From Methanosarcina barkeri str. Wiesmoor (GTDB lineage: Archaea; Halobacteriota; Methanosarcinia; Methanosarcinales; Methanosarcinaceae), in assembly GCF_000969985.1 (NCBI RefSeq), contig NZ_CP009526.1:1178001-1242000 (forward strand): DNA of 64,000 nucleotides, written 5' to 3'. Positions 46,864 to 55,903 of the stretch are shown piece by piece (the first letter of the stretch is position 1; every line of letters begins with the position of its first letter). Below the pieces are notes generated by a model that did not search any database, was not told where the DNA came from, and was given only the letters and a program-made list of their open reading frames with translations. The translations under genes and the position numbers were made by a program.

Positions 46864-48138
46864 TTAATTTACTATATAATATGCTCTGTATATTATTGCC
46901 ATCAATCGTAACCTGATGGTTGTAGTAAGTGGAATAGAGTCCAATTCCATTGGTTTTACAAACTTACATGTCCATGTTGAGCCTGTCCAGGTCCAACCTG
47001 AAGAAGTCTGATGAGTTTCAGGATCTCTAAAATCGGCATTCGAAATGCTTGTTTGATATGCATCCCCGTTTTCATTATTGTAAAATGAATTGTTAGTTAC
47101 AGAAAGGTTTGCTTCTACAAGATCAGCAATCGCATACCCTGTTCCCGCCTGAGAAATTGCAGTATGTTGAACTGTATTTGTAAAAACATTATCTTTTATT
47201 ACTGTACCTTGCCCTCCAGCTTGATTTCTAAAGGCGTTATTTTTTACCCCATCAAAAACATTGTTATAAATCTGAGTGTCCTGGAACCCATCATTGACTA
47301 TGCCTCCTGTAGATGGAATGTTATAACTCTGTCCTATTTCATAGAACAAATTGTGATGGATCAGAACCTCCTGAGTGTTTGAGACTCCTGCATCATAGGC
47401 AACTAACCAGACACCTTTTCCCCATGTTCTATTAAGGACATTATTATAGATCTCTACATTACTTACAGTGCCTTTGGAATCTTCGATCTGGATGCCAGGA
47501 TCACCCCCGCCAGCGTCCAATTGTGCATCTATAACATTGTCATGGAATCTGACATTTGCAGAGTTCCAGATCCTAAGGCCACTGTTTGTTCTTGTAGTTA
47601 TTCGATTATTGAAGCATTCAATGTACTGGCTCTCAATGCCAAAGAAGCCTTCATGCCCGAGTCTGTAAACAAGATTATTATAAAATTCGATGTTTTTACT
47701 TCTTTTAATTCTCAGGCCATCTCCCAGACCATTGTGAAAAGTGCAGTTATATACCTGTACATTATCACAATCGATCATATAGATGCAGTTATGATATCCT
47801 GCACCATGCGGAGTTTCGGAATTTCCGTCACTGTTTGCATTAATTTCTAAACTTCGAATTGTGACATTTTGAACACCATTTCCTGAGATTAATGGTTTCC
47901 ATGCAGGCCATCCGGCGTGATCCGGAATTGTGATTACAGTTCCGGGTTCACCTTCCAGAATGGTGTTAGATTGGAGAATTATTGAGTCTGTCAAAGTATA
48001 ATTTCCAGCAGGAAGGTGAATTATTCCTCCCTGCTGAAGCTCCTGGTTAATATCAGTTTGGTTTGCTGCTCCAGCTATTCCAGGTGGCAGTAACATAAAT
48101 AGAATGATAGATAGAATGACAGTGGAATATATTTTCAT
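46864..48138 (-). CDS. Secreted right-handed beta-helix protein (possibly frameshifted at the end)
   Basis: 424 aa with signal peptide MKIYSTVILSIILFMLLPPGIAGA. The mature part begins as many pectate-lyase-like or NosD-like proteins do (INQELQQGGIIHLPAGNYTL; ILEGEPGTVITIP) and continues with parallel beta-helix coils (VQVYNCTFHNGLGDGLRIKRS, IEFYNNLVY, VEIYNNVLNRTWGKGVWL, TQIYNNVFDGV). It resembles carbohydrate-active epimerase/lyase folds, but no catalytic residues can be assigned. The last ~25 codons (DSIPLTTTIRLRLMAIIY) look out of frame; the +1 frame reads GIGLYSTYYNHQVTIDGNN, which suits the fold better. Confidence 0.82.
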   Translation of the reverse strand: MKIYSTVILSIILFMLLPPGIAGAANQTDINQELQQGGIIHLPAGNYTLTDSIILQSNTILEGEPGTVITIPDHAGWPAWKPLISGNGVQNVTIRSLEINANSDGNSETPHGAGYHNCIYMIDCDNVQVYNCTFHNGLGDGLRIKRSKNIEFYNNLVYRLGHEGFFGIESQYIECFNNRITTRTNSGLRIWNSANVRFHDNVIDAQLDAGGGDPGIQIEDSKGTVSNVEIYNNVLNRTWGKGVWLVAYDAGVSNTQEVLIHHNLFYEIGQSYNIPSTGGIVNDGFQDTQIYNNVFDGVKNNAFRNQAGGQGTVIKDNVFTNTVQHTAISQAGTGYAIADLVEANLSVTNNSFYNNENGDAYQTSISNADFRDPETHQTSSGWTWTGSTWTCKFVKPMELDSIPLTTTIRLRLMAIIYRAYYIVN

Positions 48139-48170
48139 TTTTTAGATTCCTTATTAAACAATACATAAAA

Positions 48171-48419
48171 TCAAAGACCGTATAGTTTTCTTAAGTGTTC
48201 AACCGTGCCTATTTCTATAGCTTCCTGTTTTCCGATTTTTTTCAATTTTTCAATGTATTCAGGTTTTAACTCTGGTCCTAAAATCACGTCTTCGTACTCT
48301 TCAGCTATTTTATTGATAGCAGCACTTTTGTCTTTTAAACCATATTTAGCTTTGATAATATTCAAAATTCTATTAGTGCGTTCATCAATGTTTATAATTG
48401 CCTGAACCACATATACCAT
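48171..48419 (-). CDS. DUF2683 family antitoxin-like protein, orphan
   Basis: 82 aa. VVQAIINIDERTNRILNIIKAKYG at the N terminus (residues 4-27, in parts) looks like a ribbon strand followed by a helix of ribbon-helix-helix antitoxins, then DKSAAINKIAEEYED and a helical C-terminal part binding a toxin in related systems. DUF2683 genes in methanogens often precede a RelE/HigB-type toxin. Here the beta-helix gene follows, so no toxin is visible. It may have lost its partner or act as a free regulator. Confidence 0.8.
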   Translation of the reverse strand: MVYVVQAIINIDERTNRILNIIKAKYGLKDKSAAINKIAEEYEDVILGPELKPEYIEKLKKIGKQEAIEIGTVEHLRKLYGL

Positions 48420-48931
48420 ATTAATAAAAGGTTAATGCCATATTAATATACATCGTTCTGCTTCTGATATGTTTTTTGGTAATGAGACAGTATGGCAATT
48501 TTTCTGCAAATTCAAAGCTGAATTTCTGGATAAGGTTTCAGATTTGGTTTAGCTACTTTTTGAGATTTATGAGTTTACAGAAAAATTGGCACACGACTAA
48601 GAAAATTCATAAGTTTTACAACAAAAACTATGCATCAAAAACAAGAAAAATAAAAATAAAACAATCAGGCTGGTTTTTAATAATCTGAGTATAAAAGTCC
48701 TTCTAGATTTTGGAATTAAGTTAAGGAATTAAGTTAAAGGTCTCATGATCCAATTGGATCTGTGACGGAAATGTCTAAAATTGTTTATCTAGTTTTTCAG
48801 AATTCACTTCGTTACTTTCTGCTGGAATTTTACCTTACTCAATATATTTAAATAACAAAAAGATTAATGTATAATGCTAACAAGTATCACGTTAACTATT
48901 GTCAGGATATTTTCCAGGAAGGTTATTGTAG

Positions 48932-49093
48932 ATGGTATTAGGAATAAATGATCCGCAAATTTGGCTTGCATATCTTGCTTGTATATTTAGTGCACTCGGA
49001 TGCATGGTTTATGGAGCATTGAACTGGAGAGAGGAGAAAGAAGAACAGGTAGTAAAGAGCAGTACCCAGAAACAGGTGACTCAAGACCAGTAA
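48932..49093 (+). CDS. 53-aa symporter small accessory protein
   Basis: ATG at 48932 with AGGAAGG about 11 bases upstream. It has one membrane helix (about residues 9-30, QIWLAYLACIFSALGCMVYG), then NWREEKEEQ and a polar tail. Short proteins beginning with I-x-D-P-x-I-W-x-A-Y and ending with a W-R/N-x-E-E tail are found directly before sodium:solute symporters in methanogens and other prokaryotes, and I assign this one by that pattern and by position (215 bp before the symporter). The intervening space is largely a MITE copy, inserted one base after the stop codon, so the pair was probably tightly coupled before. It would sit in the membrane with the transporter. Confidence 0.75.
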   Translation: MVLGINDPQIWLAYLACIFSALGCMVYGALNWREEKEEQVVKSSTQKQVTQDQ

Positions 49094-49094
49094 A

Positions 49095-49203
49095 CTAGTG
49101 TCATGGCAATTTAATTATTGGGCATAATTTTTGATTTATTCTCATCAATATGTAGCGATTCAGAGTTAACATGTGACCAATAACTAAATTTTCTTGACAC
49201 TAG
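49095..49203. mobile_element. 109-bp MITE-like element, copy 2 (inverted)
   Basis: The inverse complement of 13947-14055, with two base differences over 109 bp. It starts with CTAGTGTCA one base after the stop codon of the small symporter protein and ends GACACTAG about 105 bp before the symporter start. It has no coding capacity and needs a transposase from elsewhere. Confidence 0.85.
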
Positions 49204-49308
49204 TGAGAAATTTATTTTATAGATTTTTCTAAAGAGATTACTTCAATCAAACCTTTTTGGTAATACCTGAGAAAAAACAGTAGTCGAAACTATTCTGGAG
49301 TAATTTTT

Positions 49309-50970
49309 ATGGCAGTCAGTACTTCAACTCTAATCCTCCTTGTCATTATTTACTTTATGTGCACCTTCTACGTTGCCCGACTGGGGTATAAGAAAAATTC
49401 CCAGACCGATGATGGGTATATGCTTGCAGGCCGACGTGTACCCCCGGCAATTATGGCTCTCTCCTACGGAGCTGCGTTCATCAGCACTTCTGCAATTATA
49501 GGATTTGGAGGAGTAGCCGCTTCCTCAGGAATGGGGCTTCTGTGGCTTGTCTTTATGAATATCTTTTTCGGAATTTTCATTGCCTTCGTGATTTTTGGCC
49601 CAGGAACCCGGCGCATGGGGCTAAACCTTGGAGCCATTACTTACCCTGAATTCATAGGAAAACGTTTCCAATCAAGATTTATTCAAGCATTTTCCGGTCT
49701 CCTTATAGCGGTCTTCATGCCTCTTTATGCTGCAAGCGTGATCATAGGAGCAGGCAGATTTCTTGAAACCACGCTTGCGATAAACTATAATGTCGCTCTT
49801 TTGATCTTTATCGTCATCATTGCTTTTTATGTAATTAAAGGCGGCCTCCTCTCAGTAATGTACGTGGATGCAATGCAAGCCACTATCATGCTGATAGGAA
49901 TGACCTTTTTGCTGGTATATACCTACAGTAAACTGGGAGGAGTCGTAGAAGCCCACCAGGCTCTTACCAATATGGCAAACCTTGTGCCTCAGGCGCTTGT
50001 TGACCAGGGTCACAGGGGCTGGACTTCAATGCCAGCTTTTAATTCCTCAATCTGGTGGACAATGGTTTCCACAATTGTTATGGGGGTAGGGATAGGAGCA
50101 CTTGCACAGCCACAGCTTGCAGTCAGGTTCATGACTGTAAAGGACGACCGTTCCTTGAAAAGAGCAGTTGCTGTGGGAGGTCCCTTCCTTCTTATGATGG
50201 CAGGAGTTACATATGTTGTGGGAGCACTTTCTAATGTATACTTTTACAGAACTACAGGAATGATCGCCACTCAGTTTGTCCCGGGTGGAAACACCGACCT
50301 TATAATTCCCGCATACCTGAACCACGCAATGCCCGCGCTGTTTGTGGCAATATTCATGCTAAGCCTGCTTTCGGCAGCAATGTCTACTGCAGCTGCCCAG
50401 TTCCACACCATGGGTACAGCCATAGGATATGACTTTTACCAGCACGGCCTTATGAAAGGCAAGTCAAGTTCGAGCACGGTTCATGTTACAAAAATAGGAA
50501 TTGCCTTTACCATCGTGGTAGCAGTTATTCTGGCTTACGTTCTTCCTGGAAGTATTATCGCAAGAACTACTGCCATGTTCATGGGACTGTGCACATCCGC
50601 TTTCCTGCCTCTCTATATTGGAGCGCTGTTCTGGAAACGCACAACGAAAGCCGGAGCAACTGCAAGTCTTGTTATAGGATCGATAAGCAGTCTTTTCTGG
50701 CTGGTCTTTGTCCATGCAAAAGAAGCAGTGTCTCTAGGAATCTGCCAGGCAATCTTTGGAAAAGAAACTTTACTTACAGGCACCTGGCCCCTTGTAGATC
50801 CAATCATGATCGCAACTCCACTGTCTTTCCTTGTCCTGATTGTAGTAAGCCTTATGACACCCCGTTTCTCTCCAGAGTTTCTCAAAAAGGCTTTCAGGCT
50901 CAGGTTTGAAGATGAAGACGAAGCATCGGAAGCAACATCAAACAGTGTAGCGGATTCGACAGGCGTTTAA
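49309..50970 (+). CDS. Sodium:solute symporter family (SSS) transporter
   Basis: 553 aa with about 13 hydrophobic helices. The first helix (TSTLILLVIIYFMCTFYVARLGY) is followed by the sodium-binding region (DDGYMLAGRRVPPAIMALSYGAAFISTSAIIGFGG in parts), then LLIAVFMPLYAASVIIGAGRF and AMPALFVAIFMLSLLSAAMSTAAAQF, the latter the conserved SSS helix with small residues binding the second sodium. The cytoplasmic end is acidic (FEDEDEASEATSN). It imports an unknown organic solute (organic acid, amino acid or osmolyte) with sodium. GGAG lies about 9 bases before the ATG. It is probably paired with the 53-aa accessory protein upstream. Three LarA-like genes run towards it on the opposite strand. Confidence 0.92.
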   Translation: MAVSTSTLILLVIIYFMCTFYVARLGYKKNSQTDDGYMLAGRRVPPAIMALSYGAAFISTSAIIGFGGVAASSGMGLLWLVFMNIFFGIFIAFVIFGPGTRRMGLNLGAITYPEFIGKRFQSRFIQAFSGLLIAVFMPLYAASVIIGAGRFLETTLAINYNVALLIFIVIIAFYVIKGGLLSVMYVDAMQATIMLIGMTFLLVYTYSKLGGVVEAHQALTNMANLVPQALVDQGHRGWTSMPAFNSSIWWTMVSTIVMGVGIGALAQPQLAVRFMTVKDDRSLKRAVAVGGPFLLMMAGVTYVVGALSNVYFYRTTGMIATQFVPGGNTDLIIPAYLNHAMPALFVAIFMLSLLSAAMSTAAAQFHTMGTAIGYDFYQHGLMKGKSSSSTVHVTKIGIAFTIVVAVILAYVLPGSIIARTTAMFMGLCTSAFLPLYIGALFWKRTTKAGATASLVIGSISSLFWLVFVHAKEAVSLGICQAIFGKETLLTGTWPLVDPIMIATPLSFLVLIVVSLMTPRFSPEFLKKAFRLRFEDEDEASEATSNSVADSTGV

Positions 50971-50990
50971 ACCTGACCCTCCGCAGTTCA

Positions 50991-51116
50991 TTTCAGTATT
51001 GCAGTTTATTTCAGTATTGCAGTTTATTTCAGTATTGCAGTTTATTTCAGTATTGCAGTTTATTTCAGTATTGCATTTTATTTCAGTATTGCATTTTATT
51101 TCAGTATTGCATTTTA
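50991..51116. repeat. 18-bp tandem repeat, seven units
   Basis: Seven units of TTTCAGTATTGCA(G/T)TTTA; the first four have G, the last three T, showing stepwise amplification. A partial unit follows at 51117. It lies between the convergent symporter and LarA-like genes, just after the symporter stop. Confidence 0.95.
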
Positions 51117-51173
51117 TTTCAGTTTATTTTTTTAGTTTTGCTCCCTTTATTTCCTGCTTATTTTAGGAAGTTC

Positions 51174-52442
51174 TCAATTTTCTTTTCTAACAGGCAGGGT
51201 CTGACCTCCATGAGGCATAAGGTGAATTTTTGCGTCAGGATTCTTCGAGAGCACTGCAGATAAAGCATCTTCTACACTTGCCATAGGAGTAAAGAATGCA
51301 TTTCTTGTTTGCTCGTCCGAAAGCTTTGAAATCAGATAAAGCTTAAATCTCTTTGAAGTTTTTGCAATGATTGCTGTCTTGTGCCCCCCGAACTCAAAAC
51401 ATTTTTTGAAACGCTCAATCGCGTCGTCTGGGCTTCGGCACTCCCTGTTCCAGCATTCATAGACCTGGTTTCCTATCCCTTCAGCACATTCGGCTACAAG
51501 AATGATGGACCCTCCTGCTTTCACAGCCTGGGTTGCATTGTCAAGCGCCTTGTTTGCCTGGAAAAGGTTGATATCTTTCGGAAAACCTCCGCAGGAAACA
51601 ATTACCGCATCGGCAGGCTCCACAGGCACTTTATACATGGAATCCACAACTTCCACGCCTTTCCTGTGAGCCTCGAGAAAGTCCCCGGCAACGGCAGTAA
51701 CTATCTCTTTTTTGCTGTCTAGCACCACATTCAGGATAAAGTCAAGGCCGAAAATTTTTGCGGCTTCCTCCATGTCCTGCCTGACAGGGCCGTCAACCCT
51801 TCCGGAAACAGCTTTTTCGTCAATCATCATTTTGTGGTTTGTGATAACTGTTTCTTTCGAGCTTACTCCGGGCAGTACGGACTTTGCCCCTCCGCTGTAT
51901 CCTGCATAGTAATGGAATTCAATGCTTCCGGTTCCTATAACAACATCGGCATCCATAATGTCTTCAAAAACCTCAATCGGGGTTCCACGGGAAGTTATTC
52001 CAATACGTCTGCATCTGCCGGTATCATGCTGAATGCAATGAATTTTTTTGTAGACTTCTTCTCCAACCAGCTTTCGGGATTCCTCTTCAGTCTGGTTTCG
52101 ATGGAGCCCGAGAGCAAAGAAAATAGTAATGTTTTTGTTCTTTGCCCCTCCAATATAAAGTTCTTCAAGTAGAGGAGGAAGAAGTTTTACAGTAGGTGTT
52201 GGACGTGTAACATCGCTAACTATGATTGCAACTTTCGAATCAGGGTTTACAATCTCAGAAAGCCGTCGGCTTTTTATGGGATTTTCAAGAGCTTTTTTAA
52301 TTAAGGAAGTTGGATCTTCCTTTTTTTCAGGTTCTGAAGGCAGAATAATACTGGATACGTTTCTTTTCGGGATATCCAGCTCAAGTGCCATGCTTCCAAA
52401 AGCTAATGATATTGTTTTTGTGTTTTCAATCATATTTGGCAC
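51174..52442 (-). CDS. LarA-like nickel-pincer racemase family protein (copy 1)
   Basis: 422 aa. LarA racemises lactate with a nickel-pincer nucleotide covalently bound to a lysine; relatives act on other 2-hydroxy acids. Conserved elements: SDVTRPTPT (76-84), H114 in FALGLHRNQ, and HYYAGYSGGAKSVLPGVS with H177 and K187 (cofactor lysine), then H203. The spacing 177-187-203 equals H174-K184-H200 of Lactobacillus plantarum LarA. The substrate is unknown. The cofactor-synthesis genes larB, larC and larE are not in the window. It is the most divergent of three tandem copies: DTGRCRRIGITSRGT replaces DRKRCRHLGETSFGT, and the sequence after GVSS differs. Confidence 0.9.
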   Translation of the reverse strand: MPNMIENTKTISLAFGSMALELDIPKRNVSSIILPSEPEKKEDPTSLIKKALENPIKSRRLSEIVNPDSKVAIIVSDVTRPTPTVKLLPPLLEELYIGGAKNKNITIFFALGLHRNQTEEESRKLVGEEVYKKIHCIQHDTGRCRRIGITSRGTPIEVFEDIMDADVVIGTGSIEFHYYAGYSGGAKSVLPGVSSKETVITNHKMMIDEKAVSGRVDGPVRQDMEEAAKIFGLDFILNVVLDSKKEIVTAVAGDFLEAHRKGVEVVDSMYKVPVEPADAVIVSCGGFPKDINLFQANKALDNATQAVKAGGSIILVAECAEGIGNQVYECWNRECRSPDDAIERFKKCFEFGGHKTAIIAKTSKRFKLYLISKLSDEQTRNAFFTPMASVEDALSAVLSKNPDAKIHLMPHGGQTLPVRKEN

Positions 52443-52553
52443 TTCACTTGACCTTTTTCGATATTTGCTTTAGAATTGTCTTTCTTTACAGCTATCATTT
52501 CACATCTGTCTTTTATAGCCGTCTTCTTATAGCTGTTTTCTTATAGTGTATTC

Positions 52554-53816
52554 TTATTTTATTACGGGCAGAGTCCACCCGCCATTGGGCATAACATGGA
52601 TTTTAGCGTCAGGGTTTTCTGAAAAAATCTTTTCAAGTGCTTCTTCAACGCTTTTTACAGGAGTAAAGAAAGTATTTCTGCTTTCAGTGTCCGGAAGTTT
52701 AGAGACAAGATAAAGTTTGAAGGTTTTTGCAGACCTCCCAACAGTGGCAGCTTTGTGCCCCCCAAATTCAAAACATTTTCTGAATTTCTTTATTGCCTCA
52801 TCGGGAGTTTTGCATTCTGTGCTCCAGCGCTCATATACCTTATCCCCGATCCCTTCAGTACATTCAGCTACAAGCACTATTGAGCCTCCTTTTTTTACGG
52901 CAAAAACTGCATTTTCAAGGGATTTTGTCGCCTGGAAAAGGTTAATGTCTTTTGGAAAGCCTCCGCACGAGACAATTGCTGCATCTGCAGGCTCTATAGG
53001 CACCTTGTACATGGAATCAACAACTTCTACGCCTTTCCTGTGAGCTTCGATGAAATCTCCAGCAACGGCATCAACTATCTCTTTTTTGCTGTTAAGTACG
53101 ACATTAAGGATAAAGTCAAGGCCTGCAATCCTTGCAGCTTCCTCTATATTCTTTCTTGCCGGACTGTCGGTTCTGCCTGAGAGAGGTTTTCCTTCAAAGA
53201 GTTTGCTATAAAAGCTATGATAAGAAAGAATAGATTTTTCAGAACTGACTCCCGGAAGAATAGATTTCCCCCCTCCACTGTATCCCGCATAATAATGAAA
53301 TTCCAGGGTTCCCGTGCTTATGATAACGTCGGAGTCTGCTACTTCTTCAAAGACCTCTACAGGCGTTCCGAAACTTGTCTCTCCTAGATGCCTGCACCTT
53401 TTCCTGTCATGCTGGATGCAGCGAATTTTTTCGTAAACCTGCTCTCCAACCAGTTTTCGGGATTCCTCTTCAGTCTGGTTTCGATGGAGTCCGAGGGCAA
53501 AAACAATAGTAATATTTTCGTCCTTTGCTCCTCCAAGATAAAGCTCATCAAGTAGAGGAGGAAGAAGCTTTGCAGTAGGAGTTGGCCGAGTAACATCACT
53601 AACTATGATTGCAACCTTTGAATCAGGGTTTACAATCTCAGAAAGCCGTCGGCTTTTTATGGGATTTTCAAGTGATTTTTTAATAAGGGAAGCTTTTTCT
53701 TCCTTAATTTCAAACTCCGAAGGCAAAATAACACTGGCAAGATTTCTTTCAGGGATTTCAAACTCAATTCCTGTACTTCCAAAAGCAAGTGCTATTTTTT
53801 TTATGTTTGCAGTCAT
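52554..53816 (-). CDS. LarA-like nickel-pincer racemase family protein (copy 2)
   Basis: 420 aa, closely similar to both neighbours along its whole length. Signature residues: SDVTRPTPT (73-81), H111, H174, K184 (in GYSGGGKSILPGVSS) and H200, numerically identical to the L. plantarum LarA residues for the three cofactor and nickel ligands. The start MTANIKKIALAFGSTG is shared with copy 3. There are 111 bp between this gene and copy 1. Either an isozyme for another 2-hydroxy acid or a subunit-like paralogue; no substrate can be inferred. Confidence 0.9.
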   Translation of the reverse strand: MTANIKKIALAFGSTGIEFEIPERNLASVILPSEFEIKEEKASLIKKSLENPIKSRRLSEIVNPDSKVAIIVSDVTRPTPTAKLLPPLLDELYLGGAKDENITIVFALGLHRNQTEEESRKLVGEQVYEKIRCIQHDRKRCRHLGETSFGTPVEVFEEVADSDVIISTGTLEFHYYAGYSGGGKSILPGVSSEKSILSYHSFYSKLFEGKPLSGRTDSPARKNIEEAARIAGLDFILNVVLNSKKEIVDAVAGDFIEAHRKGVEVVDSMYKVPIEPADAAIVSCGGFPKDINLFQATKSLENAVFAVKKGGSIVLVAECTEGIGDKVYERWSTECKTPDEAIKKFRKCFEFGGHKAATVGRSAKTFKLYLVSKLPDTESRNTFFTPVKSVEEALEKIFSENPDAKIHVMPNGGWTLPVIK

Positions 53817-53897
53817 GTTTATGCCGATGTTTTATCTTGATATTATTTTTCTTTTTATTATTTTACAATAATAAGGGTAAACAAGTATAAAAAGAAC

Positions 53898-54118
53898 GAG
53901 AAGGTAGTTTTAAATGAAAAGGTAATTTTCAAGGAGAAAGCAGTTTTAAATGAAAAGGTAATTTTCAAGGAGAAAGCAGTTTTAAATGAAAAGGTAATTT
54001 TAAGGAGGTAATTTTAAGGAGATAATTTTAAGAAGGTAATTTTAAGAAGGTAATTTTAAGAAGGTAATTTTAAGAAGGTAATTTTAAGAAGGTAATTTTA
54101 AGGAGGAAGTAATTTTAA
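53898..54118. repeat. Nested tandem repeats between LarA-like copies 2 and 3
   Basis: Three 36-bp units (GAGAAAGCAGTTTTAAATGA plus AAAGGTAATTTTCAAG-like) pass into about eight shorter units of 14 bp, AAGAAGGTAATTTT or variants. The common core GGTAATTTT runs through both. It fills most of the gap 53817-54158, which lacks any gene. Confidence 0.9.
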
Positions 54119-54158
54119 CGGCACCTTAAACCTTCGTCTTTTTATCTATAGTACACTT

Positions 54159-55421
54159 TTATTGCTTTACAGTCAAAGTCCACCCGCCATTTGGCATAAC
54201 ATGGATTTTAGCATCAGGATTTTCGGAAAGAACCTTCTCAAGCGCTTCATCTATGCTCTTTGTCGGTATAAAGAAAGCGTTTCTACTTTCCATTTCCGGA
54301 AGTTTTGACACCAGATAAAGTTTGAATTTTTTTGCAGTCCTCCCGACAATAGCAGCTTTGTGCCCGCCGAATTCAAAACGGTTCTTAAAACGTTTTACTG
54401 CATCTTCAGGAGCTCTGCATTCCCTGTTCCAGCACTCATAAACTTTGTTTCCTATTCCCTCGGCACATTCGGCTACAAGGATAATTGAACCCCCGCTTTT
54501 TACCGCTGAGGTGGCGTTTTCAAGGGATTTTGTTGCCTGGTAAAGATTGATATCCTTTGGAAATCCACCACAGGAAACAACTACAGCATCCGCAGGCTCT
54601 ACAGGTACCTTATACATGGCATCGACATACTCTGCCCCTTTCCTATGGGCTCCGATTAAATCGCCTGCGACGGCATCAACTATCTCTTTTTTGCTGTCAA
54701 GTACAACATTCAGGATAAAGTCAAGGCCTGCAATCCTTGCAGCTTCCTCTATATTCTTTCTTGCCGGACTGTCGGTTCTGCCTGAGAGCGGGTCTCCTTC
54801 AAAGAGTTTGCTATAAAAACTATGGAATGAGAGAATGGATTTTTCCGAACTTACCCCTGGAAGGATGGACTTCCCTCCTCCTCCATATCCTGCATAATAG
54901 TGAAATTCAAGGGTTCCTGTGCTTATGATAACGTCGGAGTCTATTACTTCTTCGAAAACTTCAACAGGAGTTCCGAAACTTGTCTCCCCGAGATGCCTGC
55001 ATCTTTTCCTGTCGTGCTGTATACACCTTATTTTTTCAAAGATATCTTCCCCTACAAGCTGTCGGCACTCTTCTTCAGTTTGTACGCGATGGAGCCCAAG
55101 TGCAAAAACAATTGTGATATTCTCGTTTTTTGCCCCTCCAATATAAAGCTCTTCAAGTAGAGGAGGAAGAATTTTTGCAGTAGGAGTTGGCCGTGTAACA
55201 TCGCTTACGATAATTGCAATTCTCGAATCAGGGTTTACAATATCAGAAAGCCTTTTGCTTTTAATGGGATTTTCAAGCGCCTTTTTAATTAGGGAAGCCC
55301 CTTCTTCCTTTATTTCTAATTCTGAAGGCAGGATGATGCTGGAGATATTTTTCTCAGGTATATCAAGCTCCAAAATCCCGCTTCCAAATGCAAGTGGAAT
55401 CGTTTTTACATTCGTAGTCAT
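54159..55421 (-). CDS. LarA-like nickel-pincer racemase family protein (copy 3)
   Basis: 420 aa, the first of the three in transcription order, nearest to copy 2. SDVTRPTPT (73-81), H111, H174, K184 and H200 are all kept; the glycine-rich loop reads GYGGGGKSILPG rather than GYSGGGKS. Copies 2 and 3 share SEKSILS(Y/F)HSFYSKLFEG, absent from copy 1. The repeat-filled gap before copy 2 may contain a separate promoter or simply be spacer. The adjacent symporter and cooS suggest a metabolic neighbourhood, but not a defined pathway. Confidence 0.9.
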   Translation of the reverse strand: MTTNVKTIPLAFGSGILELDIPEKNISSIILPSELEIKEEGASLIKKALENPIKSKRLSDIVNPDSRIAIIVSDVTRPTPTAKILPPLLEELYIGGAKNENITIVFALGLHRVQTEEECRQLVGEDIFEKIRCIQHDRKRCRHLGETSFGTPVEVFEEVIDSDVIISTGTLEFHYYAGYGGGGKSILPGVSSEKSILSFHSFYSKLFEGDPLSGRTDSPARKNIEEAARIAGLDFILNVVLDSKKEIVDAVAGDLIGAHRKGAEYVDAMYKVPVEPADAVVVSCGGFPKDINLYQATKSLENATSAVKSGGSIILVAECAEGIGNKVYECWNRECRAPEDAVKRFKNRFEFGGHKAAIVGRTAKKFKLYLVSKLPEMESRNAFFIPTKSIDEALEKVLSENPDAKIHVMPNGGWTLTVKQ

Positions 55422-55625
55422 GGTCGTTTCGATGTCATAGTATTAATTATATAAAATCGTATAGGTAAACAATAAAAAATTAAATTCTAAAAAGAATTCG
55501 AACCGACATCAATAGGACTTTTATATTATAATTAGTTTATGATATTGCAATTAGTTTTTTATATTATATTTTGTTTTCTGCTTCTTTTTTCCAGAAGCTC
55601 CAATTAAATTTCCGGTAACATTTGT

Positions 55626-55684
55626 AGTGTAACATTGCAGTGTAACATTTGCAGTGTAACATTTGCAGTGTAACATTTTGCAGT
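55626..55684. repeat. 13-15-bp tandem repeat AGTGTAACATTTGC
   Basis: Four units of AGTGTAACATT(T)(T)GC of 13, 14, 14 and 15 bp, differing in the length of the T run. It lies in the 55422-56205 gap between the divergent LarA-like and cooS genes. Confidence 0.9.
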
Positions 55685-55824
55685 GCTTCATTTCCTGCCA
55701 TTAATTTATACATGATTTTAAAACTCCGCAAGAGGCACTTTTACTTATTCTTTTATTGAGCGCGTCCCAGAGCTGATCTTATTTGCATATAAATAAGAGT
55801 TCAGAACTGGTCTCATAATCGGAA

Positions 55825-55903
<79 letters not shown>

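Noticed and set aside
48476-48688. 70-aa plus-strand frame
   Set aside because: AT-driven Lys/Asn/Phe-rich composition and no ribosome-binding site; treated as non-coding.
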